NCBI GenBank assembly: GCA_003213015.1
Contig: QCOG01000003.1
Coordinates: 62,001 to 126,000 of the forward strand
Origin: Pelagibacteraceae bacterium AG-430-F16
GTDB taxonomy: Bacteria > Pseudomonadota > Alphaproteobacteria > Pelagibacterales > Pelagibacteraceae
Direction: 5' to 3'
Length of the DNA stretch: 64,000 nucleotides
The notes under the pieces are model-generated. The model had not been told where the DNA came from. It did no database searches and was given only the letters and a program-made list of their open reading frames with translations. Made by a program: the position numbers and the translations under genes. Positions 46,469 to 55,299 of this stretch are shown here, piece by piece; position 1 is the first letter of the stretch, and the number at the start of each line of letters is the position of its first letter.

Positions 46469-46933
46469 TTATTTTGGATAGTTTTTTTTGAGTATAAATT
46501 TGTTTAATACAACCCCAAAAATTATAATAATTACAGAGCCAGAGATGACAGGGCTTATCAAGTAATCAAATGAGGCGGAACCTATTATAACAATTATCGG
46601 ATTACCTCCAGCTGGTGGATGAGTAACGTTTAACATGATCATAAAAAAAACTCCAAGACCAACTGCTATGGGAATTAAAATGTACTCTGGTAAGGGAATA
46701 AATGTTAAGGCAATTACCCCTACAGTAGCAGTTACTAGATGACCAAAAAAAATATTTTTGGGATGTGCAAAAGGGCTTTCAGGATAACCGTATAACAATA
46801 CCATTGTTGAACCAAACGAAGCTACTAGAAAGAGTCCATAATTAGTCTTATAAGTTAGCAGTGTTAATACACCGATTGTAATAGCTGAAAAAATACCAGC
46901 TATAGAATTGTTGATAATTTTTTTAGTTTCCAT
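46469..46933 (-). CDS. HPP-family membrane protein
   Basis: A 154-residue protein with four helices and the family-defining motif LNVTHPPAGGNPIIVIIG near residue 100. The PESPFAHPKNIFFGH block near 51 is also typical. HPP proteins have been linked to nitrite or other anion transport in plastids and cyanobacteria; the substrate here is unknown. It overlaps the IscU-like gene by 11 bases. Confidence 0.85.
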   Translation of the reverse strand: METKKIINNSIAGIFSAITIGVLTLLTYKTNYGLFLVASFGSTMVLLYGYPESPFAHPKNIFFGHLVTATVGVIALTFIPLPEYILIPIAVGLGVFFMIMLNVTHPPAGGNPIIVIIGSASFDYLISPVISGSVIIIIFGVVLNKFILKKNYPK

Positions 46934-47324
46934 TAATTAGACCTTTCTTTAAAGCATTGAAAGGTAGAAGTATACATTCTTTTCTATTAGTATTTTTTGA
47001 GCTTATTAATGCCTTATATTTTTTTAAATTTTTGGGCAAATCTTTTTTGTTTTTAAAAAATTCGTTAGCACAATCACAAACTTCAATCATTTCTTCAACT
47101 TTTTTTCCATTAGAATTACTTGATAATAAATTTGCAGAAGCTTGGCAGTAAACACAATTTTTACCTTGATATGAAACCTTGGTAATTTTTCCCTTATTTA
47201 TTTTAAAAAATAATTGGATCTCATCTCCGCATAAGGGATTTTTAGCTTTAGAGTTGTGTGTAAAATCTGATATTTTTTTTTGAGATTTCGTATCAGAAGC
47301 CAGTCTTAAAATTTTAAGGTCCAT
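46923..47324 (-). CDS. IscU/SufU-like iron-sulfur scaffold protein
   Basis: A 133-residue protein of the NifU N-terminal/IscU fold, counted from the ATG at 47324; an upstream TTG at 47375 would add 17 residues. The three cluster-ligand Cys regions are NPLCGDEIQLFF near 31, GKNCVYCQASANLLSS near 53, and RKECILLPFNALKKG near the end. It stands apart from any isc or suf operon here, so it may serve a special target or be a diverged scaffold. It overlaps the HPP gene, suggesting coupling. The divergent neighbour is a DMT transporter. Confidence 0.8.
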   Translation of the reverse strand: MDLKILRLASDTKSQKKISDFTHNSKAKNPLCGDEIQLFFKINKGKITKVSYQGKNCVYCQASANLLSSNSNGKKVEEMIEVCDCANEFFKNKKDLPKNLKKYKALISSKNTNRKECILLPFNALKKGLINGN

Positions 47325-47443
47325 TTTTCTAGTATATGAAATTGGCTTAAATTTACTAGTTGATAAGTTATCCAACTCAAATCGGACGAAAATTGATATA
47401 GATTTTTGTTGTTAAAGATTAAGAATAATAATATTAATTTGTA

Positions 47444-48349
47444 ATGATAGAGCTGAGAAATGAGAAAGTCGCTATCCCTGTAGTCTTATTAGCAGGTATT
47501 TTGTGGTCTTTTGGACCTTTAGTTGTAAGACATATTGATCAACCAGAATTAGTTCCGTGGCAATATCTTCTTGGGAGAGGTGTTACAATTTTTTTAATAC
47601 TTAATTTATATTTATTCTTTGAAGAGGGATTTTCTTTTTATAAGAATTATAAAAAAGTTGGAATATCAGGATTAATTGGGAGCACTGGTCTGGGTATTGC
47701 TATGATCACGTTTATTTGGTCAATAACAAATACTTCGGCTGCAATCACCTTATTGTGCTTGGCGGCTATGCCCTTTATTACTGCATTTTTAGGTTTTTTA
47801 TTCTTAAAAGAAAGAATTTCATTTAATGTTTGGATAGCAATAATTATTGCTGCTATCGGAATAATAATAATAGCGTTTGGTAATACTAATAAAGGTTCAT
47901 TTTTCGGTCTTTTGTTTGGAATCCTTTCAGCAGTGGGTTTTTCAGTTTTTTCAGTATCACTTAGATGGAGACCTGAAACCCCAAAATTTACAACAGTTGC
48001 AATCGCAGGTTTGATTTGTGCAATAGTATCAATTGTTATATTGGTTGAAACTGACACCAGCTTAATTTCAACAAGTCGTAATCAAGGTTTGTTTTCAGTT
48101 CATGGTACATTAGTTTGTATAGGACTAATTCTTTATTCATTAGGCTCCAGAATGATACCAGCTGCTGAACTTACACTGTTGTCATTAACAGAAGTGATTG
48201 GTGGAATTTTTTGGGTTTGGCTACCAATACTTGGAATTAATGAAGTTCCTTCTAATAACACAATTATAGGCGGTTTTTTAATTTTTATCTCAATAATTTA
48301 TTATAGTTTAATAATTAAAAATAATAGAAGATTTATTGCATTAAACTAA
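47444..48349 (+). CDS. EamA/DMT-family transporter
   Basis: A 301-residue ten-helix transporter with two EamA repeats, beginning VAIPVVLLAGILWSFGPLVV and containing TNTSAAITLLCLAAMPFITA and LLSLTEVIGGIFWVWLPILG. It is immediately followed by an amidinotransferase-like gene with no gap, so it may import or export that enzyme's substrate or product, such as a guanidino compound. This is inference from position. The promoter region is shared with the divergent IscU-like gene. Confidence 0.82.
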   Translation: MIELRNEKVAIPVVLLAGILWSFGPLVVRHIDQPELVPWQYLLGRGVTIFLILNLYLFFEEGFSFYKNYKKVGISGLIGSTGLGIAMITFIWSITNTSAAITLLCLAAMPFITAFLGFLFLKERISFNVWIAIIIAAIGIIIIAFGNTNKGSFFGLLFGILSAVGFSVFSVSLRWRPETPKFTTVAIAGLICAIVSIVILVETDTSLISTSRNQGLFSVHGTLVCIGLILYSLGSRMIPAAELTLLSLTEVIGGIFWVWLPILGINEVPSNNTIIGGFLIFISIIYYSLIIKNNRRFIALN

Positions 48350-49462
48350 ATGACAAATAAAAAAATTGTTAATAGTTGGAATGAGTGGGATCCGCTTAAG
48401 CATGTGATTGTTGGAAGAGCAGACGACTGTTGTATACCAGCACCAGAGCCAGCTTTAGATGCAAAAGTTCCTGAAGACTCAGGTATGAAAGGCAAACATG
48501 GACCTCGGACTAAAGATACTGTCGATAAGGCTAATCAACTTTTAGATGACTTTGCTTCCTTACTTGAAAAAAGAGGTATCAAAGTTGATAGACCCGTACC
48601 TTTAAATCATAATCAAAAAGTTTCTACACCAGATTGGGAAGTTGAAAGTATGTTTGGTTGTATGCCTGCAAGAGATATAATTTTAACAGTTGGAAATGAA
48701 ATGTTAGAGGCCACAATGAGTTATAGATGTAGATGGTTTGAATATTTAAACTATAGACCATTACTTAAAAAATATTATGATCAAGATAAAAATATGAGAC
48801 ATGAGTCAGCTCCAAAACCTCGGCTTACAGATGCAGATTATAGAAAAGATTATTTGTCTGATAAGATTGATGTAAAAAAAAGGCTGGAGTGGACTGAAAA
48901 AAAATTTTTTGTTACTACAGAAGAAGAACCATTATTTGATGCCGCAGATATATTACGATTTGGCAAAGATTTAATAGTTCAACATGGTTTTACTACAAAC
49001 TTAAGTGGAATCGATTGGTTAAGAAGACATTTTAAAAATCACAGAGTTCATGCACTAAATTTTCCAGGGGATCCATATCCAATTCATATCGATGCAACTT
49101 TTACCCCTGTTACAGAAGGTATAATTATAAATAATCCGCAGAGAAAGCTACCAGTTTCACAGCGAAAACTTTTCGAAGATAATGGATGGAAAATACTAGA
49201 TTCAGCTCAACCGGCGCACAATACCCCACCCCCATTATGTTATTCCTCAGTTTGGCTTTCAATGAATGTACTCGTTTTAGATCCAAAAACAGTTTGTGTA
49301 GAAAAGAGTGAAATTTATCAAGCGGAGCAATTAGATAAATTAGGTCTTGAAATTGTTCCAGTGGAGATGAGAGATGCGTATGCTTTTGGTGGAGGTCTTC
49401 ACTGTTGCACTGCAGATGTGTATAGGGAAGGGGATCTAAAAGATTACTTTCCAAAACAATAG
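48350..49462 (+). CDS. glycine-amidinotransferase-like enzyme
   Basis: A 370-residue protein of the guanidine-modifying superfamily. It resembles L-arginine:glycine amidinotransferase: VNSWNEWDPLKHVIVGRADD at the start, ALNFPGDPYPIHIDATFTPV near 236 with the His and Asp of the relay, and the nucleophile Cys352 in GGGLHCCTADVYREG near the C-terminus. The family moves an amidino group from arginine to an amine, making guanidinoacetate or related compounds, or dihydrolyses. The acceptor here is unknown. Its stop codon abuts the stop of a coiled-coil gene on the other strand. Confidence 0.82.
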   Translation: MTNKKIVNSWNEWDPLKHVIVGRADDCCIPAPEPALDAKVPEDSGMKGKHGPRTKDTVDKANQLLDDFASLLEKRGIKVDRPVPLNHNQKVSTPDWEVESMFGCMPARDIILTVGNEMLEATMSYRCRWFEYLNYRPLLKKYYDQDKNMRHESAPKPRLTDADYRKDYLSDKIDVKKRLEWTEKKFFVTTEEEPLFDAADILRFGKDLIVQHGFTTNLSGIDWLRRHFKNHRVHALNFPGDPYPIHIDATFTPVTEGIIINNPQRKLPVSQRKLFEDNGWKILDSAQPAHNTPPPLCYSSVWLSMNVLVLDPKTVCVEKSEIYQAEQLDKLGLEIVPVEMRDAYAFGGGLHCCTADVYREGDLKDYFPKQ

Positions 49463-50218
49463 TTAATTTTTAGAGGAATTTTCAACGTCGAGAGCTTCTA
49501 ATTGTTGAGCGACTTCATCATTATTATTAGTGACTTCATCATTATTATCAGAATACTTTACGTCGTTATTTTTTCTAATGTTTTCTCTCATTCTTAATTT
49601 TTCTTCTTTTAATTTTTCTTGCTCTTCTTTAGCTTTTTGTTCTCGATCAAATTTTTCTTCCCATTCTTTTAATTTAAGTGCCTCAAGATTTCTTTTCTCT
49701 TGCTCTTTTTCATCCCTTAACTTTTGTTCTCTTCTTTTTCGTCTTGTCTCTTTTAATTCTTTTTGTCTTTGTTCATCCTCTCTTACTTTTAAATCAATAT
49801 CTTTACGATTTTGTTCATCAGATCTTATTTGAAGTTCTTTTTCTTTCTTTTTAAGTTCTAAATCTTTATTTTTTTGCTCTTCACCCTTAAATTTTAGATT
49901 TAATTCTTTTTCTTTTAACGAATTTTCTTTAGTTTTTAATTCATTGTCTTTTAGCTCAAATTCTCTCTCTTTAAGCTTTAAATTTTCAAATTTTATCTGT
50001 AGTTTCTCTTCTTGTTTTCTAAAGTTGTCTTCTTTAGCTCGTAATTCTTTTTTTTCTAAACTAAGTTTACTAAACTCTTGTTTTTTTAGTTCTTTTTCTA
50101 AATGTTGTTGTTTCAGTTTTTGGTTGTGTTTATAATCTTTTATTGCACTGGACGTGAAGCTCGCGAGCTTTGTAAACGCGCCATGTTCAATTTTTTTTCT
50201 TTTTTTTCTTTTAGGCAT
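49463..50218 (-). CDS. highly charged coiled-coil protein
   Basis: A 251-residue protein counted from the ATG at 50218 (MPKRKKRKKIEHG); an upstream TTG is not preferred. From about residue 40 to 215 it is an almost unbroken Glu/Lys/Leu helix with a loose 7- and 14-residue repeat, for example KEREFELKDNELKTKENSLK. The acidic C-terminus has a short duplication (DNNDEV then NNDEV). No signal or membrane segment is seen. I do not recognise the family; TolA-like or cytoskeletal scaffold functions are possible. Composition bias makes any similarity search weak. Confidence 0.75.
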   Translation of the reverse strand: MPKRKKRKKIEHGAFTKLASFTSSAIKDYKHNQKLKQQHLEKELKKQEFSKLSLEKKELRAKEDNFRKQEEKLQIKFENLKLKEREFELKDNELKTKENSLKEKELNLKFKGEEQKNKDLELKKKEKELQIRSDEQNRKDIDLKVREDEQRQKELKETRRKRREQKLRDEKEQEKRNLEALKLKEWEEKFDREQKAKEEQEKLKEEKLRMRENIRKNNDVKYSDNNDEVTNNNDEVAQQLEALDVENSSKN

Positions 50219-50313
50219 TTTTTTGTGAGTGTATTTAAGCAAATAAAATTAAATTCAACAAGATTAAATTTATTTAATTGTTTAAATTGAGTTACAACTT
50301 TTAATAGAATAAA

Positions 50314-51591
50314 TTAATTAATTTTCTCTGGTTCATCAATTGGCTCAGTTGTAGGATTTAATTCCATTCCAACAGGCGTAATCGTGGTGGGCACAGCAAC
50401 AAATTGTGAGTCTGGATTATCTTCAGAAGGCCTCACTTTCATTCTATGAATTCCATAAAAACCAATAACACAGTGAAAAAAAATCAAAAAGACAAAAAAT
50501 CCATTGTTTCCTACCAAGCCCATTAATAAAGAGCATAAAAATGGTCCACTTATTGCACCTAGACCAAATGCAAATTGTAGTCCAGCTCCCGCAGCCACAA
50601 ACTTGTCTCTGGTAATAAAATCATTTGTATGTGCTAAAATTAAGGAGAACATCGGCAAACTACAAACTGAAAATAAAACTAAAAAAATATAAAACCACAA
50701 TTTAGAACTTCCCAATCCTTCAGGAAGATACATAGTTCCCACAGAAAAAATTGCTAGAAAAGCAAAAATTGCGGCTCCAAAAGTAGAGTAAATTATTACT
50801 TTTCTTCTATCAAATTTGTCAGATATGTAACCTACGGGATATTGAGATACAGCTCCAGAAATGGCTAGTAGAAAAGTTACAAGCGATATGTCAAAAATAC
50901 TAAAATTCATTGCGGCTGCGTAAACTGCCAATAAAGTAAATAAAGCTGATTGAACAATTCCGTATAAAACTGCGCTGACCATTCCTAATGGTGAAGAGTT
51001 ATATAGATCTTTAAGACTCATACTTTGTATTTTTTTAAATTGAGGAGGCTTTCTTTTTGTTAATAAAATTGGCAAAAGTGCTGCAGACATTAGAACAGAA
51101 ATTAAAATGAATGGTTGAAATTTTTCGGGACTACTAAAATTTAACATAAACATCCCCAAACCCATAGAACCATATAATATTATCATGTAAATCGATAAAA
51201 CTTTTCCTCTGTTTTTGTTGCTTGATCTATCATTCAACCAACTTTCAGCTATTGTATAAATTGAAACCATTGAATATCCAGTTATCACTCTCAATACAAA
51301 CCAGGTTAAAGGATTAATAAAAATTGAGTGAATTAAAATCGCTAACGATGCAACTGAAGCAAAAGCTGCAAATACCCTGATATGACCTACACCTGAAATG
51401 ACAGATGGAATAGTTCTAGCACCTATAAAATACCCAACAAAGTATCCGGACATCATAAACCCTGTTGATGCTAAACTAAAATCCTCAATAACAGCTCTAA
51501 CACCGAGTAGAGCATTTTGATAACCATAAGCTAGCATGATTGCCCCCATACCCATAAATAAGGCCCAAGAATTTCTAAATACTTTATTCAT
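50314..51591 (-). CDS. major facilitator superfamily transporter
   Basis: A 425-residue membrane protein with about twelve helices, starting RNSWALFMGMGAIMLAYGYQ. The loop YISDKFDRRKVIIYST near 253 is the MFS motif of the second half, and AESWLNDRSSNKNRGKVLSI near 118 is the conserved segment of the YcaD-like subgroup. The C-terminal 40 residues are soluble and Pro/Thr-rich. Substrate unknown; it stands alone on the minus strand with gaps on both sides. Confidence 0.82.
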   Translation of the reverse strand: MNKVFRNSWALFMGMGAIMLAYGYQNALLGVRAVIEDFSLASTGFMMSGYFVGYFIGARTIPSVISGVGHIRVFAAFASVASLAILIHSIFINPLTWFVLRVITGYSMVSIYTIAESWLNDRSSNKNRGKVLSIYMIILYGSMGLGMFMLNFSSPEKFQPFILISVLMSAALLPILLTKRKPPQFKKIQSMSLKDLYNSSPLGMVSAVLYGIVQSALFTLLAVYAAAMNFSIFDISLVTFLLAISGAVSQYPVGYISDKFDRRKVIIYSTFGAAIFAFLAIFSVGTMYLPEGLGSSKLWFYIFLVLFSVCSLPMFSLILAHTNDFITRDKFVAAGAGLQFAFGLGAISGPFLCSLLMGLVGNNGFFVFLIFFHCVIGFYGIHRMKVRPSEDNPDSQFVAVPTTITPVGMELNPTTEPIDEPEKIN

Positions 51592-51649
51592 AAACTGGCT
51601 GCTTATTATTTCTGATTTGAGACTAAATCAAGAAATTATTATGACGAAC

Positions 51650-52510
51650 TTATGGCTTTTTTAATTTTAAGAAAGAGTGGGTAGCTATCGTTAAGATAAT
51701 TATAGCACCTCCTACGATTGTTTCAGGCGTAGGCTGTTCTTTAATAATGAGCCAGACCCAAATCGGACCTATAATGGTTTCTAACAAGAAAAATAAGTTT
51801 ACCTCTGCTGCCGTAATAAACCTAGGTGCTATAGTAACAAGAACAAATGGTATTGCTACGCACATTACACACATTAAAGGAACAATATAAATATTGTTAT
51901 TATTCAGAGAATAATCTTTTACAAAAAACATTGCAAAAAGAGCTATTATTAACTTTCCAGCTACTGCAGAAGGTACTAGGTTTAATTTTTTTGCTGATCT
52001 AATTATAACAGCACCCACTGCTAGACCCATGGCAGCAACGAATCCCAAAATATCACCAAAAAAATTTCCTAACTTAATTGAGTCATAAAAAATATACAGT
52101 GCAGCAAAAAAAGTTATAAAAATTGCTACCCAGGTTTTTTTATCTGGATTTTCTTTTAGGAAAAATGACCCAAGAATGGCAGATAACATTGGCGCTGTAG
52201 CAATCATTATCAAAGTATTAGCAACATTTGTATTTTGGATCGAAACAACAAAAGCAATGTTGGTGACTGAAAATGTTAAAACATAGGCGAAACCATAATA
52301 GCCATTTGATCTTAATAAATCAAAAAATTTTAATCTGTAAATTAAAAGCATTCCAATAAAAACTAAAACAAACGGTATGATACCTCTATAAAAAACCAAA
52401 CTCCAAGTCTCAACATTAGATAGTCTAATAAATAAAGAGTCTGGCGTAATAAACATCACAGCCACAAAAGCCATCAAAGACCCTTTTTTTTGGTCAGTTA
52501 AACTACTCAT
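51650..52510 (-). CDS. EamA/DMT-family transporter
   Basis: A 286-residue ten-helix transporter counted from the ATG at 52510, which overlaps the gshB stop (ATGA). It has NTNVANTLIMIATAPMLSAI near 95 and LFFLLETIIGPIWVWLIIKE near 238, both typical of EamA repeats. Translational coupling to gshB raises the possibility of a thiol or amino acid substrate, but this is only context. It is the last gene of the glutathione transcript. Confidence 0.82.
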   Translation of the reverse strand: MSSLTDQKKGSLMAFVAVMFITPDSLFIRLSNVETWSLVFYRGIIPFVLVFIGMLLIYRLKFFDLLRSNGYYGFAYVLTFSVTNIAFVVSIQNTNVANTLIMIATAPMLSAILGSFFLKENPDKKTWVAIFITFFAALYIFYDSIKLGNFFGDILGFVAAMGLAVGAVIIRSAKKLNLVPSAVAGKLIIALFAMFFVKDYSLNNNNIYIVPLMCVMCVAIPFVLVTIAPRFITAAEVNLFFLLETIIGPIWVWLIIKEQPTPETIVGGAIIILTIATHSFLKLKKP

Positions 52511-53433
52511 GCTCCAAGTTCTTTCCAAAAAGTTTTTGCTAGATTTTTGCCTGATAGATCATAGTAAGTTTTTATTCCTGTGGGTGATGTAACATTTATA
52601 TCACCATTAAGCTTTTGATCAATCAAGTCAATTCCAGCAAAAAAAATGTTTTCTTTTTTTAAATCTTTAGCAATTAAATTTGAAATTTGCTTTTCGACTT
52701 TAGTTAATTTTGTATTAATTACTTTCGCACCCTTACTCATATTGCTTAAAAATGATCCTTTTTTTGGAATTCTTGAAATAACACCACATAATTTCCCGTT
52801 TATAACAAAAACTCTTTTGTCTCCGTTATCTATTTTTGGAAGAAATTTTTGACACATAATATGACCGTTTTTTTTAACAAATCTTTTAACTTTATTTGAT
52901 TTAAATCTGGTTAATAAATGAATATCATTTCCACTGTAACTATGAATAGGTTTTAAGATTACCTTTTTGTTTTTTTTGAAAAAAGCCTTAATTTCATTAA
53001 TGTTTTGAGTAAATATAGTGTTAGGCATATATTTTTGATATCTAGACGAGTATAACTTTTCAGAAATACTCCTAATAGATGTTGGATCGTTTATTATTTT
53101 AACCTTGGTTTTTATCGAATCTAAAATATATGTTGTCGAGATATACTCAAGATTAAATGGTGGATTTTGACGAATAAGAATAAACTTACATTTTACAAGT
53201 TCAAGAGTCTTTTTTTTTAAAATTTTAAAGAATTTTTTTTTGTTATAATCAATAACTACGAAATATCCTTTAGCCACCACTTTTGAATTAATAATTGAAA
53301 GATTTTTTGGCTCATAATAGAAAATTTTATACCTTTTATTTTGAATTTCATTAGCTAAAAAAATACTAGTATCTGTTTCAGGATTTAACTTGGAAAGAAT
53401 ATCTCCTTGAATAGCAACAATTTTATTTGTCAT
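52507..53433 (-). CDS. gshB: glutathione synthetase
   Basis: A 308-residue ATP-grasp enzyme joining gamma-glutamylcysteine and glycine. I take the ATG at 53433 (MTNKIVAIQGD); another lies three codons upstream. Family blocks: FILIRQNPPFNLEYISTTY near 87, the ATP loop KKVILKPIHSYSGNDIHLL near 155, and FAGIDLIDQKLNGDINVTSP near 265 with metal-binding residues. It overlaps gshA, so both steps of glutathione synthesis are made from the same message. Glycine supply links it to the glycine cleavage genes functionally. Confidence 0.92.
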   Translation of the reverse strand: MTNKIVAIQGDILSKLNPETDTSIFLANEIQNKRYKIFYYEPKNLSIINSKVVAKGYFVVIDYNKKKFFKILKKKTLELVKCKFILIRQNPPFNLEYISTTYILDSIKTKVKIINDPTSIRSISEKLYSSRYQKYMPNTIFTQNINEIKAFFKKNKKVILKPIHSYSGNDIHLLTRFKSNKVKRFVKKNGHIMCQKFLPKIDNGDKRVFVINGKLCGVISRIPKKGSFLSNMSKGAKVINTKLTKVEKQISNLIAKDLKKENIFFAGIDLIDQKLNGDINVTSPTGIKTYYDLSGKNLAKTFWKELGA

Positions 53434-54718
53434 ATAATTCATCTAAATTTTCATCTTTTGAAAATTTGCTAATCATATGATCTGCGTTTGTTATCTTATT
53501 ATCAATTACTTTTTGCAAGTGGTTCAAGAAGACTATTTCGTTATTTCCTTTTTTATTTAAAATGTCTCTATTTTCTAAACCTTTTCTAGCCAAATTAAGT
53601 AGGATGGAAGACCAATAATATAGATCTTTACCCATTAATTGTGTATTAAACCCTTTTTTTGGAGCCTCCAAATAAGCATTAATTATTTTATCTTTATCCC
53701 ATTTGGAAACTAATTCGTGAACTTCATCTAAATTTCCGTAAAGGATACCTATGTTAAAAGCGGGTCCTGCGCACAAACATTCCCAGCCACATGAGTCCAT
53801 AGACCTTATCTCAATATATTTTTTAAGTCTATTTTCAGTGAAAATTGTACTCAAATGAGTTGCTAAATCTTCTTGCGCTGGAAGTCTATTGTCAATTTCA
53901 TCGATTTTTCCTTCCATAAAATCTTTAAAAATATATTTCCTTCCAGAAATATACTGATCATTATGTTTTAAAAATAATATTGGAAAATTTATTACAAAAT
54001 CTGCATACTTTTCAAAATTTAAATTTTCTAAAAATAATTTAGGTAATCCAGCTCTTGAAGTACTTTGCCAAACTTTAGATCTATAAGATAAATAGTTGCT
54101 ATTTTTTTTTTCAACAATTGAGGAATTAGCAAAAAGAGAGATTGCAACAGGCACTAAAGAATTAACTATCTTAAACTTTTTAACAAAATCTTCTTCAGAA
54201 CTAAAATCTATATTAAGTTGAGTTCCACATGTTCGATACATCATATCTAAACTTAACTCGCCACCTAAAGGCATATCTTGTGTCATTAGTTTATATCTTT
54301 GTTTTGGATTATTGGGAATTTCTTTTAATTTTGATATAGGATCAAATCCTGCGCTAACTATATTCATATTTAATTTTTTTGTAACTTGTTTGAGTTCAAA
54401 TAAATAATTTTGTGACTCCGCGCATGCTTCATGCATATTATTTAACTTATCTCCAGATAACTCAATTTGATTCCCCGGTTCTAAAGTAATATTTCTTCCA
54501 CCTTTATTTAAAGCGACAATATTTTCTTTTTCAAAAACAGGATTCCATCCAAATTCCATTAGAGCTGAAAACATTTCTTTTATCTTTAAATAGTCAATTC
54601 TTTTGTTGTTATTTTTATTGAATAAAAATTTTTCATGCTCTACACCAATCTTAAAATTTTTAGTATTTTTTATTCCAGACTTAAAATAATCAATAATTTC
54701 TTCTTTTTTGACAAACAT
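53423..54718 (-). CDS. gshA: glutamate-cysteine ligase, plant/alphaproteobacterial type
   Basis: A 431-residue class 3 glutamate-cysteine ligase, counted from the ATG at 54718. Conserved features: FKIGVEHEKFLF near 18, RNITLEPGNQIELSGDKLNN near 71, and MYRTCGTQLNIDFSSEEDFV near 160, followed by IEIRSMDSCGWECLCAGPAF near 300. This class, GCS2-like of plants and Alphaproteobacteria, is different from the E. coli GshA. It makes gamma-glutamylcysteine, the first step of glutathione synthesis. It overlaps gshB downstream and is 21 bases from the HD-domain gene upstream. Confidence 0.92.
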   Translation of the reverse strand: MFVKKEEIIDYFKSGIKNTKNFKIGVEHEKFLFNKNNNKRIDYLKIKEMFSALMEFGWNPVFEKENIVALNKGGRNITLEPGNQIELSGDKLNNMHEACAESQNYLFELKQVTKKLNMNIVSAGFDPISKLKEIPNNPKQRYKLMTQDMPLGGELSLDMMYRTCGTQLNIDFSSEEDFVKKFKIVNSLVPVAISLFANSSIVEKKNSNYLSYRSKVWQSTSRAGLPKLFLENLNFEKYADFVINFPILFLKHNDQYISGRKYIFKDFMEGKIDEIDNRLPAQEDLATHLSTIFTENRLKKYIEIRSMDSCGWECLCAGPAFNIGILYGNLDEVHELVSKWDKDKIINAYLEAPKKGFNTQLMGKDLYYWSSILLNLARKGLENRDILNKKGNNEIVFLNHLQKVIDNKITNADHMISKFSKDENLDELYDK

Positions 54719-54739
54719 TTTTTTTGTAAACAAAGTTTT

Positions 54740-55297
54740 TTAAAGTGAAGAATATGGCTTTCTAGCAAATATTCTTTTCACCATCGGTGCAAATTCTTCT
54801 AAACTCATGCTTTTATAATCTGGATCAAACGAACATTGATCATATTTTTCGCAAAAATTTATTGTATCTTGATAATACTTGTGATCTTTATATTTTTCTC
54901 TTTTAAATCGGTCAGCTCCAAGATGATGAGCGTAATAATACATCTGAAATTCACCATGTTTTTCTATTATCCAATGAGTTTTTTCAGACACATAAGGCTT
55001 TAATACTGATGCAGCATACTCTGAATGGTTTAAAGGAGCTAATTCATCTCCAATATCATGCAATAAACATGCAACAACCATTTCTTCATTTTCATTATTT
55101 TTAAAAGCTCTTGTAGCACTCTGCAACGAATGTTCTAACCTTGTAATTTTATAACCCTCTAAAGTCGTAGTCATTCTAGACAAAAAACTAAGTATTCTGT
55201 CAGCTGTTTCACCAACATATTCTTTTTCTAATTTATCTAGAAAAACATAATCCTCTTTTGACCCATTTTTCATTTCTGTAAAGTTTACCTTTTTCAT
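54740..55297 (-). CDS. HD-domain protein resembling PhnZ-type diiron oxygenases
   Basis: A 185-residue HD-superfamily protein. The metal-site residues are in ITRLEHSLQSATRA (His56, Gln59), ACLLHDIGDE (His80, Asp81), a further His in LNHSEYAA (His91), and an Asp in FCEKYDQCSFDPDY near 154. The pattern Glu-His-x-x-Gln plus HD plus late Asp is seen in PhnZ-like mixed-valent diiron oxygenases as well as in phosphohydrolases. It sits between purF and gshA. Whether it is an oxygenase or a hydrolase cannot be decided here. Confidence 0.75.
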   Translation of the reverse strand: MKKVNFTEMKNGSKEDYVFLDKLEKEYVGETADRILSFLSRMTTTLEGYKITRLEHSLQSATRAFKNNENEEMVVACLLHDIGDELAPLNHSEYAASVLKPYVSEKTHWIIEKHGEFQMYYYAHHLGADRFKREKYKDHKYYQDTINFCEKYDQCSFDPDYKSMSLEEFAPMVKRIFARKPYSSL

Positions 55298-55299
55298 AT

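Noticed and set aside
49530-49832. Ser/Phe-rich plus-strand open frames opposite the coiled-coil gene
   Set aside because: They are the complement of Lys/Glu-rich codons (AAA, GAA read as TTT, TTC) and lack any domain pattern; the minus-strand gene explains them.
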